Positions 42,946 through 51,028 are shown, counted from the stretch's first letter. The stretch is DNA of 64,000 nucleotides from Bin87 sp965116785 (GCA_965116785.1 OZ220731.1:2666001-2730000), one strand, 5' to 3'. The notes: generated from the letters alone by a model not told the origin. Made by a program: numbers and translations.

Positions 42946-43332
42946 TCAGGGCCGGACTTCTTCGACGATTACGTTGCCGCCGTCCCAGGCGTCCACGGCA
43001 ACCCGGCTGCCCTCCAGCGATTCCATGCCCAGCAGCGGCTGGTCGGTAGACTGGAAAACCTCAATTTCGTGCAACTGACCGTGCCACAACACCGAAGTTT
43101 CGTAGTACTCGAACTCTTCCTCGTTGCCGCTGGCGATGATACTGTAACGAGACCCTGCTCTAACCAGCCCGAGCCGCCGGATTTCGGCTTCCGGAAGAGT
43201 AAGCCAGCCAGTGAACCCCGTGTCCACGATAACCTCGTACTGTTGCAGCTCGCCGTAAGCGTCCATTACGGACACGGTAATCCAAGCCTCCAGCCCACCG
43301 TCGGAGTTCCGTGCCACCTCGCCCCTAATCAT
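42946..43332 (-). CDS. clan AA retropepsin-like aspartic protease
   Basis: A 128-residue single-domain protein. The active-site motif is VIVDTGFTGWLTLP (DTG, Asp about residue 36), and the second landmark, PLLGMESL, is the hydrophobic-Gly flap partner; a dimer would make the full site, as in retropepsins. No retroelement genes are nearby, so this is one of the stand-alone bacterial forms. Its start overlaps the stop of the 96-residue gene upstream by 8 bases, a pairing that may be functional. Confidence 0.82.
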   Translation of the reverse strand: MIRGEVARNSDGGLEAWITVSVMDAYGELQQYEVIVDTGFTGWLTLPEAEIRRLGLVRAGSRYSIIASGNEEEFEYYETSVLWHGQLHEIEVFQSTDQPLLGMESLEGSRVAVDAWDGGNVIVEEVRP

Positions 43333-43615
43333 AGGACTTGGTAGAGTAGGGTCGGGTCACGACGCTGGGATGTACCCGGTAAGTTACCGGCACATCCACC
43401 CATTCGTCCCAAGTGTATGCATCCGGACGCCGCTCACGCAACTTCCGAACGGCCTGTAGGTGCCCCTTTAGGGGCCCGTCGGCAATCTCGTAGTCGCCGC
43501 TTTTGACGTCGATGACCACTATCTTGCCCTTGTGTTCCGGCCCCAGGGTAGGGCGTATCTTTTCGCGGTAGATGGCGCGGCCGATGGCCGCCGCGTTCTC
43601 CTTGTCAAACTCCAT
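43325..43615 (-). CDS. small conserved hypothetical protein paired with the aspartic protease
   Basis: A 96-residue protein. The core KGKIVVIDVKSGDYEIADG is a beta-strand pair seen in a small bacterial family often preceding aspartyl-protease-like genes; ALRKLRERRPDAYTW (here AVRKLRERRPDAYTW) forms a helix. No catalytic residues are evident. The 8-base overlap with the protease gene implies coupled translation. It may bind, regulate, or be a substrate of the protease (inference). Confidence 0.65.
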   Translation of the reverse strand: MEFDKENAAAIGRAIYREKIRPTLGPEHKGKIVVIDVKSGDYEIADGPLKGHLQAVRKLRERRPDAYTWDEWVDVPVTYRVHPSVVTRPYSTKSYD

Positions 43616-43838
43616 TAAGGCTCCACCTCTGCCGCGATTCTAGCACGAAGACCCGCCCCCCATTGTCGTCTTGATTGATGTGGCAGACGCTTCGACGGTA
43701 ACGGACGGTATGATTGTGCGGCGGATATCCACAGGGAACCGACTGCTTCGCGCCCGTGCAATGCCTCCACGCCGAACTGCAACGGTGGCATTGGCAACAC
43801 TGACTCTATCGTCCTCACCCTGATACGGTAGCCAACGC

Positions 43839-43852
43839 TATACTCTCCCCGC
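43839..43852 (+). promoter_or_regulatory. promoter giving a leaderless or near-leaderless rsmI transcript
   Basis: TATACT (43839-43844) is followed by eight bases and the ATG at 43853. No ribosome site fits. The rest of 43616-43838 shows no supportable gene. Confidence 0.4.
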
Positions 43853-44710
43853 ATGGGCACCCTCTACGTAATCGGCACTCCCATCGGCAACCTGGAGGAC
43901 CTGACCCTCCGCGCCAGCCGCATCCTGTCCTCAGTGCCGCTGGTGGCGGCCGAGGACACCCGCGTCACCCGCCGACTGCTGGCCCATATCGACGCCCATC
44001 CGCGCCTGCTCAGCTGCCATGAGCACAACTGGAAGCGGCAGTTGCCCCGCCTGTTGGAGGCACTTGCCGAGGGTGACGCCGCGCTGGTCACCGACGCCGG
44101 CTCTCCCGCGGTCAGCGACCCGGGAGCCGGCCTGGTCGCGGCCGTCGCCGAAGCCGGTTACGACGTGGTCACCATTCCCGGCGTGTCCGCCGTAACCGCC
44201 GCGCTTTCCGTGGCTGGATTCCCCGCCGACCGCTTCCTGTTCCTGGGCTTCCTGCCCCGACGCCGTGGTGATCGCTCTGCCACTCTGACCGACGCCGCCC
44301 GCCTGGGCCAGACCATTGCGCTGTTCGAATCTCCCCACCGGCTGCGCGCAACCCTGACCGACATCGCCGACGCTCTGGACGACCCCGCCATCGCGGTCTG
44401 TCGTGAGCTCACCAAGGTTCACGAGGAGGTCTGGCGCGGGACCGCCTCCGACGCCCTGGACTATTTCACCGAGCCGCGTGGCGAATTCACCATCGTAATC
44501 GGTCCGGTCAGTCTCGACGAACAGGCTGAGTCTGCGAGCGAGGACGAGCGGTTGGAGGCGGCGCGTCAAGCCCTCGCCGAGAACCGCGCCGCCGGAAAAC
44601 GCGGGCGCGACGCGGTGGCCGAGGTCGTCGCCTCTACCGGCCTCCCGCGCCGCGCCGTCTATGCCCTGTGGGTGGAAACGGGCAGCTCAGGTTCGGACAA
44701 CGCGGGCTAG
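43853..44710 (+). CDS. rsmI: 16S rRNA (cytidine(1402)-2'-O)-methyltransferase
   Basis: Methylates C1402 in the ribosomal decoding centre. The 285-residue tetrapyrrole-methylase-fold protein begins GTLYVIGTPIGNLEDLTLRA, the RsmI signature, followed by VAAEDTRVTRRLLAHI, LVTDAGSPAVSDPGAGLV, and the SAM-proximal segment PGVSAVTAALSVAGFPADRF. FLGFLPRRRGDR and ESPHRLRATLTDI are also diagnostic. The C-terminus (RAAGKRGRDAVAEVVASTGL) is a short helical tail. All the hallmark residues are present. Confidence 0.95.
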   Translation: MGTLYVIGTPIGNLEDLTLRASRILSSVPLVAAEDTRVTRRLLAHIDAHPRLLSCHEHNWKRQLPRLLEALAEGDAALVTDAGSPAVSDPGAGLVAAVAEAGYDVVTIPGVSAVTAALSVAGFPADRFLFLGFLPRRRGDRSATLTDAARLGQTIALFESPHRLRATLTDIADALDDPAIAVCRELTKVHEEVWRGTASDALDYFTEPRGEFTIVIGPVSLDEQAESASEDERLEAARQALAENRAAGKRGRDAVAEVVASTGLPRRAVYALWVETGSSGSDNAG

Positions 44711-44712
44711 CG

Positions 44713-45513
44713 CTAAGCGCACACCACCACCGCTTCGCCCAGACCCTCGATGGAAATCCGCCCTTCGGAGGCGAAGTCCAGCGCCGTCGGCGGGATCAGG
44801 CTCCCGGTGATCACCGTGTCGCCGGCCTTCAGCGGGTGGTTCCGCGCCGACAGCTCGTTGGCCAGCCACACCAGCGGTTCGAAGGGATGGCCCATCACGT
44901 CCCGGCCGTAACCCTCGCCCACCTGCTCGTGGTTGATGCTCATCACGCCCTTGCAGCCCTCCAGATCCAGGTCCCGCCAGTTGGTCACCGGATCGCCCAG
45001 AACCACGCCGGAGTTGAGAATGTTCACCGCCACGCTCATCAGCGTGCGCTCCTCGGTGGTCAGGTCGGCGGGGGTACGCATGTCCACGATCTCGAAGGCC
45101 GTGGCGATCTCGGCCACCGCATCCTCAATCTTCTCCCGCGTGTAGGGCGCGCCCGACGCCGGAAGGTCCTTGCCCAGCGTGACGCCGACCTCCAGCTCGA
45201 TGCCCAGGTTGACGTACTCGGTGAAGTTCAGCACCACCGGCGAACGCAGGATGGTCTTCTCAAACACGCCGCCCAGCACCGGATGGTTCAGCCCGGCCCG
45301 TTCCTGCATCACCGGCGTGGTGTACGCCAGCTTGTACCCGGACAGCGGCCCCCACAGGCTGGACAGCATGCAATGGAGTTCCAGTTGTATGGCGTAGGCC
45401 TCGTCCAGCGTCTTGGGGAACAGGTCGGCCGGCAACCGCTCAAAAGGCTGCACCTTGCGGTAGCTCTCGAATATGAACTCGGCGGCCGCGCGGGCCGGGG
45501 TCGTGGTTACCAT
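44713..45513 (-). CDS. 2-keto-4-pentenoate hydratase / 2-oxohepta-3-ene-dioate hydratase-like (FAH fold)
   Basis: A 266-residue FAH-superfamily hydratase or decarboxylase. AAEFIFESYRKVQPFERLP, SGYKLAYTTPVMQERAGLN, VLGGVFEKTILRSP and YVNLGIELEVGVTLGKDLP (metal Glu pair) are the MhpD-like landmarks; AFEIVDMR follows. The family acts in the meta-cleavage pathway of aromatic compounds. No other pathway gene is adjacent. Its stop is 2 bases from that of rsmI (convergent). Confidence 0.88.
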   Translation of the reverse strand: MVTTTPARAAAEFIFESYRKVQPFERLPADLFPKTLDEAYAIQLELHCMLSSLWGPLSGYKLAYTTPVMQERAGLNHPVLGGVFEKTILRSPVVLNFTEYVNLGIELEVGVTLGKDLPASGAPYTREKIEDAVAEIATAFEIVDMRTPADLTTEERTLMSVAVNILNSGVVLGDPVTNWRDLDLEGCKGVMSINHEQVGEGYGRDVMGHPFEPLVWLANELSARNHPLKAGDTVITGSLIPPTALDFASEGRISIEGLGEAVVVCA

Positions 45514-45623
45514 GGTGCGCCTCCTGGGACGGTAGTCTTGAATGACATTGTGCTGGCGGTGCCAGAGATCAACCTGCCTGAACTGGCATGCGTCGCCGCG
45601 TGCGATTGCCCGCCCATATTAGC

Positions 45624-45660
45624 AAAAGCCGCCGGCTGCCGGTTGGTCGTACCGGCGGCT
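45624..45660 (-). terminator. intrinsic terminator downstream of the CDGSH gene
   Basis: On the minus strand GCCGCCGG and CCGGCGGC form an 8-bp stem around a 15-base loop, followed by TTTTGCT. It lies 37 bases after the CDGSH stop. Confidence 0.6.
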
Positions 45661-45696
45661 GGCGGCGCAAAGGGCCGGAGTAAAGCGGGGCGTGAC

Positions 45697-45903
45697 TTAC
45701 CGCGCCTCGCTGGCGCCTTCGAACCCGCAGTCACGGTGCGTGCCGTCGCAGAACGGCTTGTTGTCCGACTGTCCGCAGCGGCAGAAGGAGACCCACTGCC
45801 CCTCGGGAATGGTGTAGTTGTTGCCGCTCTGGTCAACAATCTCAATCTCGCCGATGACCCGCAGCGGGCCGTTGCCCCGTACTTCTACCTTGACATCCGC
45901 CAT
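45697..45903 (-). CDS. CDGSH-type iron-sulfur domain protein
   Basis: A 68-residue protein. The single iron-sulfur motif SFCRCGQSDNKPFCDGTH (residues about 40-58) has the three Cys and one His (CxC...CDGxH) that bind a redox-labile 2Fe-2S cluster. The preceding strands GPLRVIGEIEIVDQSGNNY form the usual beta cap. Such MitoNEET-like proteins are electron or cluster carriers; the partner is unknown. The GGAGGAA site 7 bases before the ATG fixes the start. Confidence 0.92.
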   Translation of the reverse strand: MADVKVEVRGNGPLRVIGEIEIVDQSGNNYTIPEGQWVSFCRCGQSDNKPFCDGTHRDCGFEGASEAR

Positions 45904-46056
45904 TGTGGTTCCTCCTCGTGGTGGCTGACGATTTAGCGACCGAATATCGGTCCGCCGTGCGCCCAAGTTAGCGGCAAGGACAACCGGCGGCATGATTATT
46001 CACCAAATCGCAACCACGGTCAAATGCTTTGCCGTCGTGCGTATGCGCAAACATTG

Positions 46057-46078
46057 GGGGCGGATGGTCGTCCGCCCC
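46057..46078. repeat. GGGGCG-family palindrome
   Basis: GGGGCGGA (46057-46064) and TCCGCCCC (46071-46078) flank a 6-base loop, 27 bases after the stop of the leftward cupin gene; it may act as its terminator. Confidence 0.5.
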
Positions 46079-46104
46079 TTGGTTGATTGCACCAGTGCAG
46101 CCCC

Positions 46105-46500
46105 TTACAGGTTCACCACCAGGTTGTCCGGCGCGCGGCAGAGGATGCCCTCCTGCTCTTCGTCGTAGGGGTTCTCCTCGATGTGGGGCGTGTTGGCCGG
46201 CACGAAGATGAAGTCGCCAGGCCCAGCCTCGATCCACTCCTCGAAGTTCTCGCCGAAATAGACCCGCACGTGACCCTTCAGCACGTAGGCGGCGGTCTCG
46301 GCCTCAAGATGCGTGTGCGGCGGCCCCTTTTCGCGGGGCGCGGCGGTGACCTTGCCCATCCAGATCTTGGTGGTGTCGCCCTTGCCCGGCACGACGGCCG
46401 GCTGCCGGACCATGCCCGGCGTCTGGATGGTCTCGGAGGCGTCGCCCACGGTGTGCACCACGTAGGGTTTCTGGCCGGTCTGCTGTTCAGTTGTCGTCAT
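46105..46500 (-). CDS. cupin domain protein
   Basis: A 131-residue single cupin. The first cupin motif is GPPHTHLEAETAAYVLKGHVRVYFG (G-x5-H-x-H-x-x-x-x-E-x-x-x-x-x-x-G, about residues 60-84), and the second GPGDFIFVPANTPHIEENPYD (G...P-x-x-x-P-H-x-x-x-N). The metal-binding His pair, Glu and the final His are all present, so a metal-dependent dioxygenase, isomerase or binding protein is possible. No neighbour points to a substrate. Confidence 0.88.
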   Translation of the reverse strand: MTTTEQQTGQKPYVVHTVGDASETIQTPGMVRQPAVVPGKGDTTKIWMGKVTAAPREKGPPHTHLEAETAAYVLKGHVRVYFGENFEEWIEAGPGDFIFVPANTPHIEENPYDEEQEGILCRAPDNLVVNL

Positions 46501-46521
46501 TGTCGTCGCTCCTTGTGCGTG

Positions 46522-46893
46522 TTACGGGAAATCCCCCGTATGCGGCGGATCTACGGGATAATCTTCCCGCCGCCCGGTATCACCATGTTGAATGATAAAG
46601 TCGCGACGGTCGCGATACAAGCGCGCACGATTGAGGACCTCCTCATCTTCCCAATCCACGTCATCATAGTGCGTCATCAGCCAGTACTTGTAATCGCCGA
46701 TGAACAGGTACACGTTGTCCATGGCGAAGAACCGGGAGGGTACGCCCTCACCGTTGCGAAACCGCTCGCACACCGCCTCCAGCAACTCCCGCTGGTCGTC
46801 CTTCTGAAGCAGGACGTACTCGTGGGGCCACGTCTCTCGGTAGGTCACGGCCTCGCGCCAAGGTGCGGCGGCGATGAGTTCAGTGAGTTTCAT
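46522..46893 (-). CDS. hypothetical protein
   Basis: A 123-residue acidic protein I cannot name. The segments REAVTYRETWPHEYVLLQKDD and FAMDNVYLFIGDYKYWLMTH are aromatic-rich; WEDEEVLNRARLYRDRRDFI is a helix. This arrangement recurs in small stand-alone proteins of Chloroflexota-type genomes annotated as hypothetical. No membrane segment or catalytic motif is seen. It is downstream of the DUF4268 gene on the same strand, 56 bases away, so it may be the last gene of that transcript. Confidence 0.6.
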   Translation of the reverse strand: MKLTELIAAAPWREAVTYRETWPHEYVLLQKDDQRELLEAVCERFRNGEGVPSRFFAMDNVYLFIGDYKYWLMTHYDDVDWEDEEVLNRARLYRDRRDFIIQHGDTGRREDYPVDPPHTGDFP

Positions 46894-46949
46894 TCGGATG
46901 TGTCGAAGTCTTCAGCAGACGAACGCGTCCACTACTCAGCGCTATCAAG

Positions 46950-47891
46950 TTAGCTCATTGCCGCTTCAAGGTGCGGTTGGATGGAGTTGCGGAGATTTAC
47001 TAGAGCCTGAAGCATCCACTTTCGGGTAGACCAGTGATCTTCTTCAGTGTCGTTATATGAAGCTGCTCTTGAAACCCAAATCTCAGTCTCGCCCCAGTCC
47101 ATTTCTACGTCGGGCATTGCTCCGGCTATCTCGTCCTGGTGCTCTCGCAACATTTCAATGATGGCTTCTCCATCGTCGTCCCAGGTCCGAAAGCCGACCC
47201 ATACATATCCATCATCTGGAGCGGGCGGATCGTGCATCGATGCGTAGCTTGTACCGTGGAAGTCGGAGTGATATTGCCGATACCTTGCGACCCAACCTCC
47301 TTGCGCTGCGGAGATAGGGTAAATTCCCTCGTTGGCCAACTCACTGTTCAGCAGCCGGTAGAAGCGGCTGTAGAACTGCACCCGTGTCATCGGGTGGGCC
47401 GGAGGCTGTTCAGTACGATCAACTCGTACGCTCGGTGACACAACTTTGTTGAATACAGGTGCGGGCAACGAGCCACCGATCCGCACGACGGTTACTTCAA
47501 CGCCATACACTTCGATCTCGTCGTCCGTCCATTGGTTGATCCATTCCAAGGCGGCGCGGTGTTCCGGCGAAAAGTTAGGAGCAACCCAAATCAGCCTGCG
47601 GACATCATGGTTTCCGGCATACGTGAGCAATTGGCCAAGATGGTTGTGGTTAGTCCATTCTAACTGATTTTCGATGGCAGCCATCACGCCAAAATCAGCA
47701 TCCCGCGCCAGGATGTCCAACCTGAAACGACCGGCCGAGGCTTCCTGCTCGACGAGCTCCAAGTTCATCTCAAGCTCCGCTGCAAGTTGACCGAGGTTCT
47801 CCGCCAACCACGGCGTAAAATCCCGTGCCTCATCGGGCCAAATTTCCCGCACGTTCACCCGTTCCAGCTTGCCAAGTTCCGGTATCGGCAT
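46950..47891 (-). CDS. DUF4268-containing nuclease-like protein
   Basis: A 313-residue protein. The N-terminal domain contains AGRFRLDILARDAD (Asp) and VMAAIENQLEWTNHNHLGQL followed by LTYAGNHDVRRLIWVAP. These match the LDI...EnQl..tdH.hLgQllTYa pattern of PD-(D/E)XK nuclease-like domains found before DUF4268. The C-terminal part (FYSRFYRLLNSELANEG, WDDDGEAIIEML, DWGETEIWVSR) corresponds to DUF4268. The ATG at 47891 has GGAGG upstream. It is transcribed after two HEPN-like genes. By hand count 47041-47100 is 48 % GC. It may act in defence, but this is not shown. Confidence 0.68.
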   Translation of the reverse strand: MPIPELGKLERVNVREIWPDEARDFTPWLAENLGQLAAELEMNLELVEQEASAGRFRLDILARDADFGVMAAIENQLEWTNHNHLGQLLTYAGNHDVRRLIWVAPNFSPEHRAALEWINQWTDDEIEVYGVEVTVVRIGGSLPAPVFNKVVSPSVRVDRTEQPPAHPMTRVQFYSRFYRLLNSELANEGIYPISAAQGGWVARYRQYHSDFHGTSYASMHDPPAPDDGYVWVGFRTWDDDGEAIIEMLREHQDEIAGAMPDVEMDWGETEIWVSRAASYNDTEEDHWSTRKWMLQALVNLRNSIQPHLEAAMS

Positions 47892-47910
47892 CTCGTACCC
47901 TCCTGTTAGG

Positions 47911-48261
47911 TCAGGCCAGCGCCATATCCAGTAACCGCTGGCACTGGCGGAAGTTTTTTCTGACCTGATGGTCAGGCAAATGGACACGGCAAAAGTATCG
48001 ATGGATCACCTCGCCATGTCCGAAAAGTCGCTGTAGGTTGACTACGGGGACCCGTGCATCAATTGCCAGCAGTGCTTGTTTTATCTGACGGTGTGAATGC
48101 AACTTATCCCGGATGTCCGTCGGCGCGACGAATTTGATAGCGTGCACTACAGCTCCCCACATCATTTCGGCGGCGGTCAGCAGGTCATTTTGGGTAAGCT
48201 CTTGCTCTGCCTTGGTCCGGCAACGCAACGAAAGTTCATGGTGATCCGCCGGAAGCGTCAT
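47911..48261 (-). CDS. HEPN/PaREP1-like small helical protein
   Basis: A 116-residue helical protein. AAEMMWGAVVHAIKFVA (about residues 30-46) aligns with the motif helix of the proteins at 35005 and 48261, and GEVIHRYFCRVHLPDHQVRK (about residues 85-104) with their second motif. RYFCRVH fits the loose R-X4-6-H pattern of HEPN domains. It overlaps the upstream gene by a single base and precedes the DUF4268 gene by 19 bases. The role is unknown; HEPN proteins are often toxins, ribonucleases or partners of nucleotidyltransferases. Confidence 0.6.
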   Translation of the reverse strand: MTLPADHHELSLRCRTKAEQELTQNDLLTAAEMMWGAVVHAIKFVAPTDIRDKLHSHRQIKQALLAIDARVPVVNLQRLFGHGEVIHRYFCRVHLPDHQVRKNFRQCQRLLDMALA

Positions 48262-48614
48262 CAGGCGTCCAGCAAACGGACTATGAGTGAGCGTATCACC
48301 GGTTCGTAAAACACCACGTCCTCGAGGTCCAGCAGGTCGCCATCTCCGTTCCTCTCAAACTCCAGCGCGTTCAGGTATCCGGAGACTAATGGGGTACCGG
48401 TTCGCTGCTCCAAGCTATCGATAAAAGGTTCCACGTCGTCGTATTCCAGCGAACGCAACTTGTGCCCGCGCGCCGACGCCGCCTGCTTTATTGCCGCTTC
48501 CGTGGCTTTCCAGAAGAACGACGAAGCCTCGCCGTGTTTGCCCCGCAACAGGCTCAGATCGGCCCGGTCCAGTAGGGACTGGATGTTTTCCGGTATGAGA
48601 TTTTCGTCTGGCAT
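48261..48614 (-). CDS. HEPN/PaREP1-like small helical protein
   Basis: A 117-residue protein, start ATG 48614 with GGAGG upstream. ASSFFWKATEAAIKQAASAR (about residues 30-49) is the first motif helix and SGYLNALEFERNGDGDLLDL (about residues 78-97) the second, with Asn at the position of the His in the paralogues, so a HEPN ribonuclease R-x-H pattern is not present. It overlaps the next HEPN-like gene by one base. The pair may form a heteromer. The longer frame to 49412 is antisense-like read-through of the molybdenum hydroxylase gene and is rejected. Confidence 0.58.
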   Translation of the reverse strand: MPDENLIPENIQSLLDRADLSLLRGKHGEASSFFWKATEAAIKQAASARGHKLRSLEYDDVEPFIDSLEQRTGTPLVSGYLNALEFERNGDGDLLDLEDVVFYEPVIRSLIVRLLDA

Positions 48615-48641
48615 CACAGACCTCCGGCAATGGCAAGAAGC

Positions 48642-48665
48642 AGGGGCGAACTCGCGTCCGCCCCT
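48642..48665. repeat. GGGGCG-family palindrome
   Basis: AGGGGCG (48642-48648) and CGCCCCT (48659-48665) flank a 10-base loop, between the molybdenum hydroxylase stop and the HEPN-like gene start. It may terminate the large-subunit transcript. Confidence 0.5.
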
Positions 48666-48694
48666 ACATTTTACCAACGGAGTGTTCCGGCGGT

Positions 48695-51028
48695 TTATCC
48701 CCCGTTTTGCTCCCACAACGCTTCCAGCACCGCGCCGGGGTTCATGGGCAGGTTGTTCATGCGCACGCCCGTCGCGTCGTGGATGGCGTTGGCGATGGCC
48801 GCCATGGGCGGCACAATGGGAACCTCGCCCACGCCGCGCACACCGTAGGGATGCCCGGGGTTGGGCACCTCCACCACCACAGTGTCGATCATCGGCAGGT
48901 CCAGCGCCGTGGGCATGCGGTAGTCCAGGAAGCTGGAGTTCTGCATCTGCGCGTCGCCGTTGAAGAAGTACTCCTCGTTGAGCGCCCAGCCGATGCCCTG
49001 CACGGCGCCGCCCTGGATCTGACCTTCCACGTAGGACGGGTGGATGGCGGTGCCCGCGTCCTGGAGGGCAGTGTAGCGCAGGATGTCCACCTTGCCGGTC
49101 TCCTCGTCCACCGCCACGTCGGCGATGTGCAGCGCGTAGGCGCCGCCCACGCCGGTGGGCGACACGTTGGCCCGCCCGACGATGGGTCCGCCGGTGCCGT
49201 TCAGCCGCGACGCCAGTTCCCGGAAGGTGAAGCGAAGCTCCGGCTCCGACTTGTGCTGGATCACACCGTTGTCGTATTCCACGTTCTCGGGATCGATGTC
49301 CCAGATGCGCGCCGCGCGGTTGATCATCTGCTGCTTCACGTCCTGGGCCGCTTCGTAGGAGGCCCAGCCCGTCTTGAAGGCCACGCCGCTGCCGCCGGTC
49401 ATGGACGTCCACCCGATGGAGTTGGTATCGCCCACCGACGGCGCCACGTCCTCGGCCGCGAGTCCCAGCACCTCTGCCACGTGCATCGCCGCCACCGCAC
49501 GGGTGCCGCCAATGTCGGGCGAACCCTCAACCAGACTCACCGTTCCGTCCCCGAGAACGCTGACGATGGCGCTGGCTGGCCCGGCGCCGTTAAACCAGAA
49601 ACCACCAGCCACGCCCCGGCCCACCTTCTTGCCCTCGGCCTCCGGAGACCGGTCGATGGGAGAGTTCCAGTGGTCATGCTCGCGAAGCGCCTGCAACGTT
49701 TCCAGCCAGCCGATGCTGCCGAACTGAGGCCCGGTCACCCGGCGGTCGCCCTGCTTGGCGCCGTTCAGCGTGCGGAAGTCGAGCTTGTCCATCCCGATCT
49801 GTTCACAGATTTCGTCCACAACAGTCTCGACGGCGAAGCAGGCCGCCGGCGAACCGGGGGCGCGGTAGGCCGCCGTCTTGGGATGGTTCAGCACCACATC
49901 CGCAGCCTCGATGCGTCCGTTGGCGATGTTGTAGCAGGACAGGGCGCACTGCGCGCCCGGGTTCACCGGCGAGCCGGGATACGCGCCGGCTTCATAGAAC
50001 AGCACCACGTCGGCGGCGGTGATCCTGCCGTCGTTGGTGACGCCCATCTTCACTCGCATGTAACCGCCGGAGGTCGGGCCGGTCCCCTCGAACACTTCGG
50101 TGCGGGACATCTGGATCTTCACCGGCCGCCCCGTCTTGCGCGACAGCACAGCGGCCACCGGCTCCAGGTATACCAGCGTCTTGCCGCCGAACCCGCCGCC
50201 GATCTCCAGCTGCGTCACCAGCACCTTGGATACCGGCATCCCCAGGATGGTGGAGGTCTGGTCGCGCACGTTGAAGTGCCCCTGGCTGCTGCACCAGATG
50301 TGCAGCGAGTCGTCGGCGTTCCACAGCGCCGTGGCGGCGTGGGGCTCGATGTAGCCCTGGTGAACCGCCTTGGTGCGGAACTCGCGCTCCACCACCAGGT
50401 CGGCGGCGGCGAAGCCGGCCTCGATGTCACCCAGTTCGTAGAAGTAACGGTTGGGCACGTTGCCAACCTTGCCGGCGTCATCTGCACCCAGCAGACCGCC
50501 GGGGCGGATATTAGGATCGTTCACGTTGGCCAAGCGCTCGTGAACCAGCGGCGCGTCGTCACGCATGGCCTCCAGCACGTCGGTCACCGGCTCCAACACC
50601 TCGTAGTCGACTTCAATCAGCGCCAGGGCCAGTTCGGCCTCGTGGGCGCTGTCCGCGGCCACCGCCGCGATGGCGTGACCCTTGTACAGGGCTTTCTCCG
50701 CCGCCAGGCAGTTGTTGCTCAGGAACTTGGGGTTGATCATCGCCCCCTCGCCCAGGTCGAGCAGTCGTCCACCCGCCTGCGGCAGGTCTGCGGCCGTCAC
50801 CACCGCGTGGACGCCGGGCATGGCCTCGGCCTTGCTGGTGTCGATGCTCTTGATTCGTGCGTGGGCGTGCGGGCTCCGCAGCACCTTGCCGAAGAGCATC
50901 CCCGGCAGCGAGATATCCGCGCCGTATTGCGCCCGGCCCGTGACTTTGTCAGTGCCGTCATGCCGGATGGGTCGGCTTCCGATTACGCTGTAGCCGTTGG
51001 TAGCGGCGGATTGCTGAGTGGTGGTCAT
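48695..51028 (-). CDS. xanthine dehydrogenase family molybdopterin-binding subunit
   Basis: A 777-residue large subunit of a molybdenum hydroxylase. DKVTGRAQYGADISLPGMLFG starts the a/b hammerhead domain, EIGGGFGGKTLVYLEPVAA is the first cofactor loop, and RGVGEVPIVPPMAAIANAIH near residue 740 holds the catalytic Glu. Hydroxylates aromatic N-heterocycles or aldehydes. The usual partner subunits (2Fe-2S and FAD) and accessory genes are not adjacent on either side, so this is an orphan subunit in this window. Confidence 0.92.
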   Translation of the reverse strand: MTTTQQSAATNGYSVIGSRPIRHDGTDKVTGRAQYGADISLPGMLFGKVLRSPHAHARIKSIDTSKAEAMPGVHAVVTAADLPQAGGRLLDLGEGAMINPKFLSNNCLAAEKALYKGHAIAAVAADSAHEAELALALIEVDYEVLEPVTDVLEAMRDDAPLVHERLANVNDPNIRPGGLLGADDAGKVGNVPNRYFYELGDIEAGFAAADLVVEREFRTKAVHQGYIEPHAATALWNADDSLHIWCSSQGHFNVRDQTSTILGMPVSKVLVTQLEIGGGFGGKTLVYLEPVAAVLSRKTGRPVKIQMSRTEVFEGTGPTSGGYMRVKMGVTNDGRITAADVVLFYEAGAYPGSPVNPGAQCALSCYNIANGRIEAADVVLNHPKTAAYRAPGSPAACFAVETVVDEICEQIGMDKLDFRTLNGAKQGDRRVTGPQFGSIGWLETLQALREHDHWNSPIDRSPEAEGKKVGRGVAGGFWFNGAGPASAIVSVLGDGTVSLVEGSPDIGGTRAVAAMHVAEVLGLAAEDVAPSVGDTNSIGWTSMTGGSGVAFKTGWASYEAAQDVKQQMINRAARIWDIDPENVEYDNGVIQHKSEPELRFTFRELASRLNGTGGPIVGRANVSPTGVGGAYALHIADVAVDEETGKVDILRYTALQDAGTAIHPSYVEGQIQGGAVQGIGWALNEEYFFNGDAQMQNSSFLDYRMPTALDLPMIDTVVVEVPNPGHPYGVRGVGEVPIVPPMAAIANAIHDATGVRMNNLPMNPGAVLEALWEQNGG

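Noticed and set aside
43615..43860. Minus-strand 81-codon frame in the gap before rsmI
   Set aside because: It overlaps the rsmI start on the opposite strand, has no ribosome site and no recognisable features, and its promoter region would be inside rsmI.
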